Source of the DNA: Arcuatula senhousia
Taxonomy: Eukaryota > Mollusca > Bivalvia > Mytilida > Mytilidae
Direction: 5' to 3'
DNA length: 64,000 bases
Assembly: GCA_963971305.1 (NCBI GenBank)
Contig: OZ020308.1
Span: 17,765,092 to 17,829,091 of the forward strand
Both the position numbers and the translations under genes were made by a program. Positions within the stretch are counted from its first letter, which is position 1. Each line of letters begins with the position of its first letter. Below are positions 49,150 to 61,309 of this stretch, in pieces. The notes beneath the pieces were generated by a model, which was not told the DNA's origin, did no database searches, and saw nothing but the letters and a program-made list of their open reading frames with translations.

Positions 49150-50075
49150 GGTATCAGATAGGATCCAACATAAAACATTAACTAAGAACAAAGTAATAGA
49201 CGATGCAACCTATATAAAATGGCACAAATTTAAGCATCCACAATGGAAAACACCTTGCAGCTTTAATGTGTCCAGTGGGATTAATTAATCTTCAACAAGC
49301 CTTTTTATTTATCACCAATGGGTTGTATTTTGCAACTTTGTATAAATTTGTATAAATTATATATTATAATACACCTATTTATATTTAGATTTAAGTTGCC
49401 ATGTCCTACTGTAAAAAGATGCCAGCCAAATAACCTTGATGTTACTAACAGTACTAGTGTATCCAGCAACACATATCATGTATAACAGTCAATGCAAGAA
49501 CAGTATACATAATGTTTCAGAGGTATATTATGATATTATTTTGAAATAAAACTACCAAATTTTAATACATGCTAGATATGAGATTAATCACATTTGCCCT
49601 TACTTATCTTTAAATTTAAGTCCATTGCAAAAATTATGATGATGAATAAAAATGATATTTGTTTATTGTTTCCTCTGCCCTTACAAATGTATTTTCTTCT
49701 GTTTAGGTGTTTTACACATTCACAGTTTATTAGTGACTGATATGGAATCTTGGCTAGTTTATGTTTATACTTGTTTTTTTTATATATTAAAATGTTTGCT
49801 TGATTCAGCCAATAACCATTGATGAGATTAAAAAAATAAAAACAGATGGTATCAACAGAACACCATATTATAAGAGACAAAATGAACCGTATTCTTTTCT
49901 TTAACATGTTTATTGAGGAAATTTAAGCGGCAATAACAGTGATACATTACTTTAAGATTTAAATTTGAAATATTGAATGACAGCATAGACAATAAAAAAG
50001 CAACTATTTGAAATGAGCAAATCCTGAAAAGCTATGAGGATCTACACAAAAAAATTGATTATTATAATTGTCATA
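49150..50075. other. No supported feature
   Basis: AT-rich. A 107-codon minus-strand frame (49584-49907) is lysine/isoleucine-rich and shows no known motif. Confidence 0.35.
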
Positions 50076-50076
50076 G

Positions 50077-50277
50077 AAACTATTGATTCATTTATTTTCG
50101 TGGTTTTTAATTTTTGTGGTTTGATGAAAAGGGATCAGTTCGTGGATTCTTTAATTTGTGGAACTGAAGACTGCATTTATGTTAAACTTCCTTTTTGTGG
50201 GGCATCAATTTTTGTGGGTAAAGGCCAACCACGAAAACCATGAAAATTGATACCCCACAAATAATGAAACCACAGTA
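50077..50277. mobile_element. Palindromic MITE
   Basis: The right end, read in reverse, begins TACTGTGGTTTCATTATTTG. It pairs imperfectly with the left ctattgattcatttattttc, and both run into TTTTCGTGG / CCACGAAAA blocks. About 200 bp, non-coding. A TACTGTGG start flanked by TA-rich DNA suggests a mariner-type MITE. Confidence 0.55.
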
Positions 50278-50789
50278 CTTATTAAGTAATATTAAGATAA
50301 CCATATTATTTTTGTACCATAAAACAGTATTTTATTTGTCAGCATTTTCTCAATTTTCTGCATGTTTATCTTTTTATTACTTACAGATAATGTTGAAGAC
50401 GAGACAAAAAGCTAATGAACTTTGGAGAACATTCATGTAACAAAGAGTAGAAGAAGATGATGACATTTCAATAATACACTACCCAGTAGATACAAAAGGC
50501 TATCTCCTTTTTAATTTACATTATATCTTTATGTAGAATTATAGACAATTTTTATACCAGTGCAATGCTACATGTATTTTATACAGATGATGGCAGTCAG
50601 ACTCTTTATATCGCAAAAAAACAATTACAAAAACAGTTCATTACATTTACATTTTTCCCAGACATGACTGTTGACTCTTTAATCACTAATAAAATGTTAA
50701 ATAACAGGTTAATTTACAATGTTTTCCCCACATACATCAAGCAACTATTTTATACCGGGACATTTACTGAATGTTTTAATACCCAGGCA

Positions 50790-53700
50790 TCATGACTGTA
50801 GATTCTTTAAACACTATGTAGCAAATAATTATACCAGGACAATTTTGAATGTTATATACCCACACATGACTGCATAAATTCTTTAAACACTAATTGCAAC
50901 AATTTTATACCAGGACAATTTTGAATATTATATACCAAGACATGACTGTAAATTCTTTAAACAATAGGCAACAATTTTATACCAGGATAATTTTGAATAT
51001 TATATACCCTAACATGACTGTAAATTCTTTAAACACTAAGCAACAATTTTATACCAGGATAATTTTGAATGTTATATACCCACACATATGACTGTAAATT
51101 CTTTAAAGGGTAAGTTCACGATTTTTGACATATGGTCTTAAATTGTCCAGAACAATGTTTTATAACAGTATGCAAATTTTTTCTCTCGTATCTTAACTTA
51201 TAACAAGGATATTGGAGATTGTTTATTTGAAATAGTCCCCTACTCTTCATTAGGGGACTACTTCAGTTAATCAGAATTTCTACTGAAAAGCAAAAAATCA
51301 TATTAGTTCAAACGTTTAAGTGATCATGTGGTACGTCCAGTAACCAACAAAATAATTAAAATAATCAAAAGTCAACAAGATCATTTAATATTTTCAAATT
51401 ACTTTCTATATAAAAAGCTTTTTAAAAACGTTTTATTAATCTATTATCTTTTTCTTTTAAATTGAACTTTATAAATCAATTAATTAAAATTAATATTCTA
51501 AAATTCAAAAAAAATATTATTTTTATTTACTATTAAGAAAGAATTTGTGTATTTAAATGTAAGCCATCACATTTCATTGAAAATAATTGTGATATAATTA
51601 TGTAAACTACAGGTCATTCTTTTTCATATCCCCCGCTTGGTTTGCTAAAAGTGTTAATTAATGTGAATTTATTGTCATTGTCTCTCAGCAGGTACCTGTG
51701 TAATGGTTAGGTAAACATAAATTTAATTAGTCACAGCTGACTTGGGGTGAAATAAACAGGAAATTCTAATTATCAATACCTACAGGTGTCAAAACCTAAT
51801 TTACAAACATTCAGAAACAAAGTTTTATGTACTAGATCATTTTATTTTCATTCTAGCATTTAGAACAATAATGTGAATATATGCAAGATTATTACAACAC
51901 AACATGACTAAGATAATTAAAAATGACCTATTTAAATTGATTTTTATACCAAAGAATAACTCAATTTTGTTGATTTTAATAAGGATTTTCTATCACTTAT
52001 TTAAAATGCCAAAACATAGCTGATGCACATAAAAATATTATATATTGGCAATTCAATAATTAGGTAAATGGTGGGTCACTGTCAAAAGGAGACTTTGTGG
52101 TATTCGTGCAGATGTTTTGTGTAATTTGAAATGACAGAAACCAAAAGATAAAAAATAAAATTCCATTTTTGTCAGCTTATTAAATTGAATATAAAAGTTT
52201 AAATGATATAGCATGAATAATTAATGCATTAGAAATCATATGACAAGTTTTCATTTTTATGTGAACTTTCCCTTTAAACACTAAGCAACAATTTTATACC
52301 AGGATAATTTTGAATGTTATATACCCACACATAACTGTAGATTCTTTAAACACTTAAAGCGACAATTTTATATCAGGATAATTTTGAATATTATATACCC
52401 ACACATGACTCTAGATTCTTTTAACACTATATTTTAAGCAACAATTTTATACCAGGACAATTTTGAATATTATATACCCTAACATGACTGTAAAATCTTT
52501 AAACACTAAGCAACAATTTTATACCAGGATAATTTTGAATATTGTATACCCACACATGACTGTAAATTCTTTAAACACTAAGCAACAATTTTATACCAGG
52601 ACAATTTTGAATATTATATACCCTAACATGACTGTAAATTCTTTAAACATTAAGCAACAATTTTATACCAAGATAATTTTGAATATTATATACCCTAACA
52701 TGACTGTAAATTCTTAAAACACTAAGCAACAATTTTATACCAGGATAATTTTGAATATTATATACCGATACCCTAACATGACTGTAAATTCTTTAAAGAC
52801 TAAGCAACAATTTTATACCAGGATAATTTTGAATGTTATATACCCTAACATGACTGTAAAATCTTTAAACACTAAGCAACAATTTTATACCAGGATAATT
52901 TTGAATATTATATTCCCACACATGACTGTAAATTCTTTAAACACTAAGCAACAATTTTATACCAGGATAATTTTGAATATTATATACCCACATATGACTG
53001 TTAATTCTTTAAACACTAAGTAACAATTTTATACCAGGATAATTTTGAATGTTATATACCCTAACATGACTGTAATTTTTTTAAACACTAAGCAACAATT
53101 TTATACCAGGACAATTTTGAATATTATATACCCTAACATGGCTGTAAATTCTTTAAACACTAAGTAACAATTTTATACCAGGACAATTTTGAATGTTATA
53201 TACCCTAACATGACTGTAAAATCTTTAAACACTATGCAACAATTTTTTACTAGGACAATTTTGAATATTATATACCCACATATGACTGTAAATTCTTTAA
53301 ACACTAAGCAACAATTTTATACTAGGACAATTTTGAATATTATATACCTATGTGGTACAAAACACTGTCTTGATAGACCATTATGTTGACTGTAAATTCT
53401 TTAAACACTAAGCAACAATTTTATACCAGGATAATTTTGAATGTTATATACCCTAACATGACTGTAATTTTTTTAAACACTAAGCAACAATTTTATACCA
53501 GGATAATTTTGAATATTATATACCCTAACATGGCTGTAAATTCTTTAAACACTTAGCAACAATTTTATACCAGGATAATTTTGAATGTTATATACCCTAA
53601 CATGACTGTAATTTTTTTAAGCACTAAGCAACAATTTTATACCGGGATAATTTTGAATATTATATACCCTAACATGGCTGTAAATTCTTTAAACACTAAG

Positions 53701-55235
53701 TAACAATTTTATACCAGGATAATTTTGAATATATTATATACCCACACATGACTGTTAATTCTTTAAACACTAAGCAACAATTTTATACCAGGATAATTTT
53801 GAATGTAATATACCCTAACATGACTGTAATTTTTTTAAAAACTAAGCAACAATTTTATACCAGGATAATTTTGAATATTATATACCCTAACATGACTGTA
53901 AATTCTTTAAACACTAAGCAACAATTTTATACCAGGACAATTTTGAATATTATATACCCTAACATGACTGTAAAATCTTTAAACACTAAGTAACAATTTT
54001 ATACCAGGATAATTTTGAATATTATATACCCACACATGACTGTTAATTCTTTAAACACTAAGCAACAATTTTATACCAGGATAATTTTGAATATTATATT
54101 CGCACACATGACTGTAAATTCTTTAAACACTAAGCAACAATTTTATACCAGGATAATTTTGAATATTATATACCCTAACATGGCTGTAAATTCTTTAAAC
54201 ACTTAGCAACAATTTTATACCAGGATAATTTTGAATGTTATATACCCTAACATGACTGTAATTTTTTTAAGCACTAAGCAACAATTTTATACCGGGATAA
54301 TTTTGAATATTATATACCCTAACATGGCTGTAAATTCTTTAAACACTAAATAACAATTTTATACCAGGATAATTTTGAATATATTATATACCCACCAATG
54401 ACTGTTAATTCTTTAAACACTAAGCAACAATTTTATACCAGGATAATTTTGAATGTTATATACCCTAACATGACTGTATTTTTTTTAAAAACTAAGCAAC
54501 AATTTTATACCAGGATAATTTTGAATATTATATACCCTAACATGACTGTAAATTCTTTAAACACTAAGCAACAATTTTATACCAGGACAATTTTGAATAT
54601 TATATACCCTAACATGACTGTAAAATCTTTAAACACTAAGTAACAATTTTATACCAGGATAATTTTGAATATTATATACCCACACATGACTGTTAATTCT
54701 TTAAACACTAAGCAACAATTTTATACCAGGATAATTTTGAATATTATATTCCCACACATGACTGTAATTTCTTTAAACACTAAGCAACAATTTTATACCA
54801 GGATAATTTTGAATATTATATACCCTAACATGACTGTAAATTCTTTAAACACTAAGTAACAATTTTATAACAGGATAATTTTGAATGTTATATACCCTAA
54901 CATGACTGTAATTTTTTTAAACACTAAGCAACAATTTTATACCAGGACAATTTTGAATATTATATACCCTAACATGGCTGTAAATTCTTTAAACACTAAG
55001 TAACAATTTTATACCAGGACAATTTTGAATGTTATATACCCTAACATGACTGTAAAATCTTTAAACACTATGCAACAATTTTATACTAGGACAATTTTGA
55101 ATATTATATACCCACATATGACTGTAAATTCTTTAAACACTAAGCAACAATTTTATACTAGGACAATTTTGAATATTATATACCCTAACATGACTGTTAA
55201 TTCTTTCAATACAAAGCAACAATTTTATACCAAAT
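50790..55235. repeat. 72-bp satellite
   Basis: Tandem units of about 72 bp (aagcaacaattttataccag, gataattttgaatattatat, accctaacatgactgtaaat, tctttaaacact) cover this span except for the insertion at 51107-52273. Since 72 is divisible by 3, one strand gives a 24-residue periodic peptide (QQFYTRIILNIIYPNMTVNS) that breaks wherever a unit has an indel. It is not a gene. A block of about 650 bp (nine units) recurs, with matching variants at 53748 and 54398 and at 54015 and 54665. Confidence 0.9.
51107..52273. mobile_element. TTAA-flanked non-autonomous DNA transposon
   Basis: It sits inside a satellite unit. The ends are AGGGTAAGTTCAC and, inverted, AGGGAAAGTTCAC. The target TTAA (or TTTAAA) is duplicated at 51102-51107 and 52273-52278, and removing the element restores tctttaaacact. 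TTAA duplication points to the Kolobok or piggyBac type. No ORF of size lies inside. Confidence 0.8.
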
Positions 55236-55652
55236 AATACTTAAAAGTTTTATTACCTGACAAGATTAAAATTCTTTAAACTGTAAGAAACAATTTTGTA
55301 GCATGACAATACTATGATTGTTGAAGTTGTTTTATCCAAATATGTCTGTAGACTTTTAAAAACCAATAAAGTTATTTTCCAGTTTGATACTGATTTTATT
55401 ACTGACCATGCATCTTAAAACCTCATTACACATAGCCATGTAAGCCAAATTTTATACCCTTGCAAATAAGTCTTGGGCTTATAAAGGAAACACCATGTCT
55501 GTCTGTCTTTCTGTTCACATACCTTGTAAGGCCAACTCCTCATAAACTGCTCAATGGATTTGAATAAACTTAACATGATAGCAGTACATCATATGGAGAA
55601 TTTTTGTTGCTGTTGGATATCATGCAGAAGAGATAATTGGACTTTCGTTTTT
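55236..55652. other. Gene-free interval
   Basis: A decayed cttataaaggaaacaccatg / gtctgtctgtctttctg segment at about 55480-55520 looks like the end of another tandem-core element. Nothing else is clear. Confidence 0.35.
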
Positions 55653-56417
55653 GTCTCGCCTGCGACGAATGTCGCAAAAGGCGAGACTTAGGTATGGTGA
55701 TTCCGGCGACGGCGACGGCGGCGGCGGCGGCGGCGTCCACAATTGGTTAAAGTTTTTGCTTAAGTCTGTTTTGTGTGAACTAGTTATGTTACACCATTGA
55801 TATTTGGTATGCAGTTGCATCAGCATCAGTACAGATCAGTTTTAAAAGGATTTCACCTGTATGCTCCTGCAGTCACGGTCTACTGACTTTGAAATTTTAC
55901 ACTGATTTGGCCGAGGTTAACCTTTTTTCTTAAGTCTGTTTAACATGAAGCAGTTATGTTACACCATTGATATTTGGTATGCAGTTGCATCAGCATCAGT
56001 ACAGATCAGTTTTAAAAGGATTTCACCTGTATGCTCCTGCAGTCACGGTCTACTGACTTTGAAATTTTTCACTGATTTGGCCGAGGTTAACCTTTTTTCT
56101 TAAGTCTGTTTAACATGAAGCAGTTATGGTACATCATTGATATTTGGTATGCAGTTGCATTGGCATCAGTACAGATCAATTTCAAAAGTATTTTATCTGT
56201 ATGATCCTGCAGTCACGGTCTACTGACTTTTAGATTTTACACTTTTTAACTTTTTACTTATGTCACAAGTGTTTTTTATAAAGCAGTTATGGTTCACCAT
56301 TTATATTTGGTATGCAGCTGTTTAAGCATTAGTTAAGATCAGTTTAAGGAGGATTTTTACTTCATTTTATACTGTGTCCAGTTGCGACAGGCGAGACATG
56401 TCTCTGTGTTAACAGTT
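55653..56417 (+). mobile_element. GTCTCGCC-family element, third large copy
   Basis: The hairpin at 55653-55687 is followed by a GGC/GAC trinucleotide run at about 55703-55734 and cores with agtacagatcagttttaaaa and gtcacggtctactgacttt. It ends gtctctgtgttaacagtt, as at 35561. Confidence 0.75.
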
Positions 56418-56689
56418 TATCTTTTTTTTAAATTGATATATACTGTCCATATAAGCAGGGTGTATTCCTTTATGAGCTAGCTCACAATGTTTCTTAAGCA
56501 GTTTCTAAACAAATATATACATTTACAATGAACTGTTATCAGCTTTGATAGTTTAATGTAAAACACTGAGAAATCAGAGATAGTGGTTCACATCCACTTC
56601 AAAGCAGCAGTTCTCAAATTATCATCACTAAGAAGACTTGAAATTTTAAAACATCCAGTTGTATGGTGATTTTTGTTTTATAATTACAT

Positions 56690-57060
56690 GTATATCCCCA
56701 CTTTAAGAGAGAGGGCTTTATTGCAATCACCTTGTCTGTCCTCCTGTCTGTTCTGTACAAACTTTTGTAACAGATTTCTCTGCTCCTACTGTAGGGATTG
56801 ATTTCTTCACTACACAACAAAAAGTGTTTTGTATGATGAGTTGTACCCTGCCTACCCTCTTCAGGTCACTCACACATCTACTTTCTGTTTTCCGAGCCGA
56901 CTTAGACTTTTTAGGGGACAAAATAGACAGTTTTCTCCTTTTCTACTGAAGGGATTGATTTTAAAATTGGTTTACAGTTTTAGTATTTGCCTTCCTTTCC
57001 AGGTCAGTTGTGCATCTACTTCCTGTTTTCAGAATGGTCGAGTGCGGGTATCTTTAACAC
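56690..57060 (+). mobile_element. Degenerate ATACCCCCACTC-family element
   Basis: It starts tatccccactttaagagaga, a decayed hairpin, with cttgtctgtcctcctgtctg after it. About two cores end at gagtgcgggtatctttaaca. Open frames here are not genes. Confidence 0.5.
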
Positions 57061-58444
57061 AACTTGTTAGTGATGATTGCACTAATACAGAGGCTGAACT
57101 TATAAGATGTTGCTCATTTTTGGTATGCATTTGCTCTACACAATAAATACATAAAACAGCTCAATGCTCACCATAAACAAGTTGATCTGAAATATTGTTC
57201 TTTATTATAACTATCAGCATCTACTTGCAATATAAAGAGAAATTCAAATAAAAAACTACCAACATTCTGCCTGTCAGTAACTGTGTGTGTTCTCAAGAGA
57301 GTTCCTCTACGTCTCGTTATTCTCGTATATTGCTCTTGTCTCAGGGTCTCTCTTGGTGAATTGAAATTTTATCAATTTGAGTTTTAGAGTGTGTTATTCA
57401 AATTTGTGTTATACTGCAATCGGTCTATTTGAGCAGTCAAATTACAGTGACCGTTTATCGATATGTGATATACGGTCAGTGACAGTATATCACTTTTAGT
57501 ACACGCCCCCTTTCCGAGGCATGCTGTAAAACAAGGTCGAATATAGTATGGTACAAATATTTTGAAAAGAAGAATTTTATTGGTAATTGGCTAATGACCG
57601 ATAGTGTGAAGCATGAAGATTCCGCCACACAAGCCCCTTTATAAGGGATACCTTATTATATTATTTTTTTATGGAACTTGATAATTTGTAATTAACAAAA
57701 TTAGCAGTACAACCTCTATACATACACAGTGTTTGGTTGTTTTTTTTTTTTTGGGGGGGGGGAGGGGTTGCATTCTAGGACACATCAGCTACATTAAAGA
57801 ATTAAATCAAACTCTAATAAATATGTATAAATAAAAGAAACCTTTCGTATGAGTAGGAAAATGAATATTGGTATTAGTGAGCACAGATCGAAAGCGGGTT
57901 ATTTGCTCTAGCAGAGATCTCTACGAATTTGTTCCTAATGCTGTTAAAGAATTTTCATGGTCCGGAATGACGATTAAAACCCCATAAATCACCAATTATT
58001 TAGTATATAATTTTAAAAAGGATAGTATGTGAAAATTTTCATGCAACTCGGATTGAGAAGTCAGGACAGAAGCAAGGAATTAGAATACAGATATCCGTGG
58101 TCCTTGATTTGGCTTTCCTGTTCGAACTGTTTGGTATTGATTACTTGTACAAATGCATTTTCATAGTTTTGGTTATTGATCTTCCAATGTTTTGACGTGG
58201 ATGCTGTTGATGAAAGGTTACTCCTTGAAATTTTGAAATCGGCATAATTAAATTAACCGTTTATTCCCGTATAAATAAATTTAAGAAAAGTATTTGTTAG
58301 GTGTGCGTTGAAAGAAAATTAAAAACTATAAACTTAAATGGGTGAGAAATAATTGGATGTTCTAAATATGCCCAATTTATGTAGGCAACTACTATCAAAT
58401 CCGTATAAACCGGTAAACAACATATATAGAGAGAGCTAGTTGAG

Positions 58445-58600
58445 TTTGCAGTTGCACGGACTCCACGTGCTTTTTGATTGACAGGTGTAAATATTAATGC
58501 GCTGAATTGAATACCCGAATTTAAAATACTTTTGATAAAAATATGTAATCTTAATATTTTTAACGCCGAATGTATTTAATAAATTTATTACATTTTATTA
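58445..58600. repeat. Related empty site for the 11875 TIR element
   Basis: The sequence cacgtgc...gacaggtgtaaatattaatg followed by cgctgaa aligns with the left flank (gacaggtgtaaacattag) and right flank (ttaatgcgccgaag) of the element at 11875-13522, joined with no element between. Identity is moderate, so this is a paralogous site. Confidence 0.6.
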
Positions 58601-58980
58601 CAAGAAAAACAATTATTTTTATTTATTTTTTATTTCTAGCGTAATGATATTAAGCTGCATTCTTACATGTAAGGCGCATATTAGTTAAAAAACGGTAGCA
58701 TTAAATTTTTGATTTTAAATTTATGCTTCAGTATAAATATATTATTTTTATTTTATTTTTTCCAATTTCATTACATTAATTTTCTTTAGACCATGAACCT
58801 TTGTATCATAGTACATAAACCATTCCATGTTATACAGTGTGCCCCTTACCTGGCGACACAGGTGTTATGACCATATTAGGAGAGGGGCCCGCGGTAGGAT
58901 CATTTATCGATTTTTTTATTTGTGTTTTTTTTTTAAATAAAGAATACTCCAAAGAAAATACAAAATATTGCAGTATAAAC

Positions 58981-59127
58981 ACAATAATAGTACACTGACT
59001 CGACATAAAATTGTATTTATACGAATTCGGCTCGAAACAAGAAAACGCTCGAGAGACCCTCGCGTTTTCCTGTTTCTAAGCCTCATCCGTATAAAAATTT
59101 TATGTCGAGTCAGTGTACTATTATTGT
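58981..59127. mobile_element. Long-hairpin MITE
   Basis: Perfect 32-bp arms at 58981-59012 and 59096-59127 begin ACAATAATAGTACACTGACT. The inner part also pairs partly (cgaaacaagaaaacgc with gcgttttcctgtttc), so nearly the whole 147 bp can fold. Confidence 0.8.
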
Positions 59128-59460
59128 ATATTTTTGTACAAGATTACCAATAGGGGAAAGGTTGAGCCCAAAAAAAAACTAGTTTAGACCCGCCACATTT
59201 CATATGTGCGTGTCCTAAGCCAGGAATTCTCGTTGAAGCTTTTGTTGGTCCCTGTCATCTATCTGTTTATTGTATTATATCCAGAAGTGGGTCTTTCGTT
59301 GATTATTTAGGGATTGGTTTTGAATCTTATGTATTGTCTTATTAGTCTTCGGGGATCAGCCACCTCTGGTCATGTTGAAGACTGCTGTCTGTTTTCCATC
59401 GTGATGTTTAAAATTTTTGGTTGTGTCTTGTACACTTATTCCACAGTTCGTAATCGTCCA

Positions 59461-60990
59461 TATCCGTTCTTCCATCTATGCATAATACCTACGGGTACCC
59501 ATTTCATATCTACAAGTGCTTATTAGAAAACTATTTATAAGTTTCCAAAACGTTTGTGACACAATGTAGATATGGTTATCTACAACAGATTTCCCAAATG
59601 CTTGTGACACAATATAGATATGCTTCCCCTAAGGAACTGACCATTTAACTTGAAAGGAGAGGGGGTTTGGTTTTTTCCAAAACAAATATTGTGAAAATTA
59701 TTTTTGATGAAAAAAAAAATTTGGGCAGCATAGGGTAAGAAAAAAAATTCTGAAGAAGGATTTCTGCCATAAAAAATAATGATAATAATGAATCAAAAAT
59801 ATTCTGTCGCGACGCTTTCGAAAAAAAATTTCTGACCAAAACAAAAAACCAAGGCCCCCTTCAAGTTAAATGGTCCGTCCATAAACATAGCTTTAAAATT
59901 TGATTGATATTTTGGGTCCTGTGAGCTCCCGATTTCCATTTGCAACTTTGTGTCTGTCTAGTTGTTTCACTCTTTTTGAGGTTTTTTTTTCACAACATGT
60001 CTCGTGGGATCCTCTTGGTTTCTCTTAAAAATTGTTCTACCTCAAACCGGATTCCTTGCATGGATTTAATACTACAAATATATTTTACAGATGAATTCAT
60101 AATTTTCTAATAAATCATAAGATGAAAATGAATGAAATGATAAGGTAATGAATTTCTTAAAGTTTCTTAAAGTTAATAAGTCAATCATTATATTCAATGT
60201 ATATTAATGAAACGTGCATTCGAAAAGGGCGAAACAATATCGTCTTTTTTCCATCATAGGTTTGTCGAAATTTGTGCGATTATGGTACGCTTGGTCCGTC
60301 GACGGTAGGTTAAAAAAAAAAACAAATCAAACTTTACGCTTCATAGTGATAAACATGCGTAATACCACTGCTATATAAGTCCTCATGTGCAATTTTTGCA
60401 CCAATAAAAGTAGGTATATACAATTAGTCGTTTTGTTATGTAACACAAGTGTAAGCCAGATATACATACTAGTATACTATATTTGAAGTCTAGACCATTG
60501 CGAATTTGATGTCTGCCTCTATAAACTACATTTTTTTAACGCCCCCCCCCCCTGGGTCAAGGTGGTATTGATATGCTTCATTCAATAATTTTGTTACGGC
60601 TATACTAACAGAAAGAGAAGCTAGCAAATATGGTAAAATGAGCAATTAACAAATATGGTGACATGAGAAACTAAAAAAAGTTTCGACGATAATGAAATAT
60701 ACATGACCAGCAATTTTAAGATCTACAGAGGAAAGCATCTAGTAGCATTCTTATAAACAAACTCACAGAATTATCAACCAAAACGTCATTTTCAGGATAT
60801 AGAACAGTACTGTAACATTAAATTAAACAAGTAAAAACATGGGATATAACAAAGGTTCATTTTGTCAGTCACATTTGAAAAAGGATGGTGTTAATGGAGC
60901 TAGTAACCTCTATCTCCCCATCTATAAAAGTTTAAAGTTTATAATCTCAAACAAAACACACAATAAATATCAAATCATTTAAAGAAGCAA
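59461..60990. other. No supported gene
   Basis: At about 59640-59875 a gaccatttaacttgaaaggag and its inverted match cttcaagttaaatggtc bound a 236-bp MITE-like segment with A- and T-rich interior. A C12 run is at about 60542-60553. The rest is AT-rich. Confidence 0.4.
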
Positions 60991-61009
60991 AGAGATACTA
61001 ATAGGCATC

Positions 61010-61275
61010 GAAATATCAAAAGTCCCAATGGGCAAAGACAAAACCAGTAAACACGAAAGAAAACAGCACAAAGAAACAGACTACATAAAAACATATAAAA
61101 AACAGCAATCAACAACGCGAACTCTAGTCGTAGCAAGAGTGTACTCAGGTGCTCCGGAAAAGTAAGCAGTTTCTGCTTATACAGTTGCATGTGTACTTGT
61201 CATGTTGCTAATGACCAATTCAACGTGTCAAATGCGGTAATGGAGGACAAATCCGTACCTTATGACAAATAAACA
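61010..61275. repeat. Dispersed repeat, copy 2
   Basis: This matches 11500-11805 in the same orientation over the blocks accagtaaacac, caacaacgcgaactc and caggtgctccgga. Confidence 0.6.
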
Positions 61276-61309
61276 TCTACACTCATCTTAGTATTTGTCT
61301 ATAAGCGCA

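Larger units (their letters stand above)
57275..59460. repeat. Dispersed repeat (second copy) split by a 1.7-kb insertion
   Basis: Sequence matching 19890-20045 ends near 57410. The continuation (matching 20046-20390) resumes near 59140. Between them, TATACTGCAAT near 57410 and ATTGCAGTATA near 58968 form inverted ends of a 1.57-kb segment, followed at once by a long-hairpin MITE. Confidence 0.55.

Noticed and set aside
50894..55237. Series of open frames encoding 24-residue repeats
   Set aside because: They are the translation of the 72-bp satellite; frames end wherever a unit has an indel.
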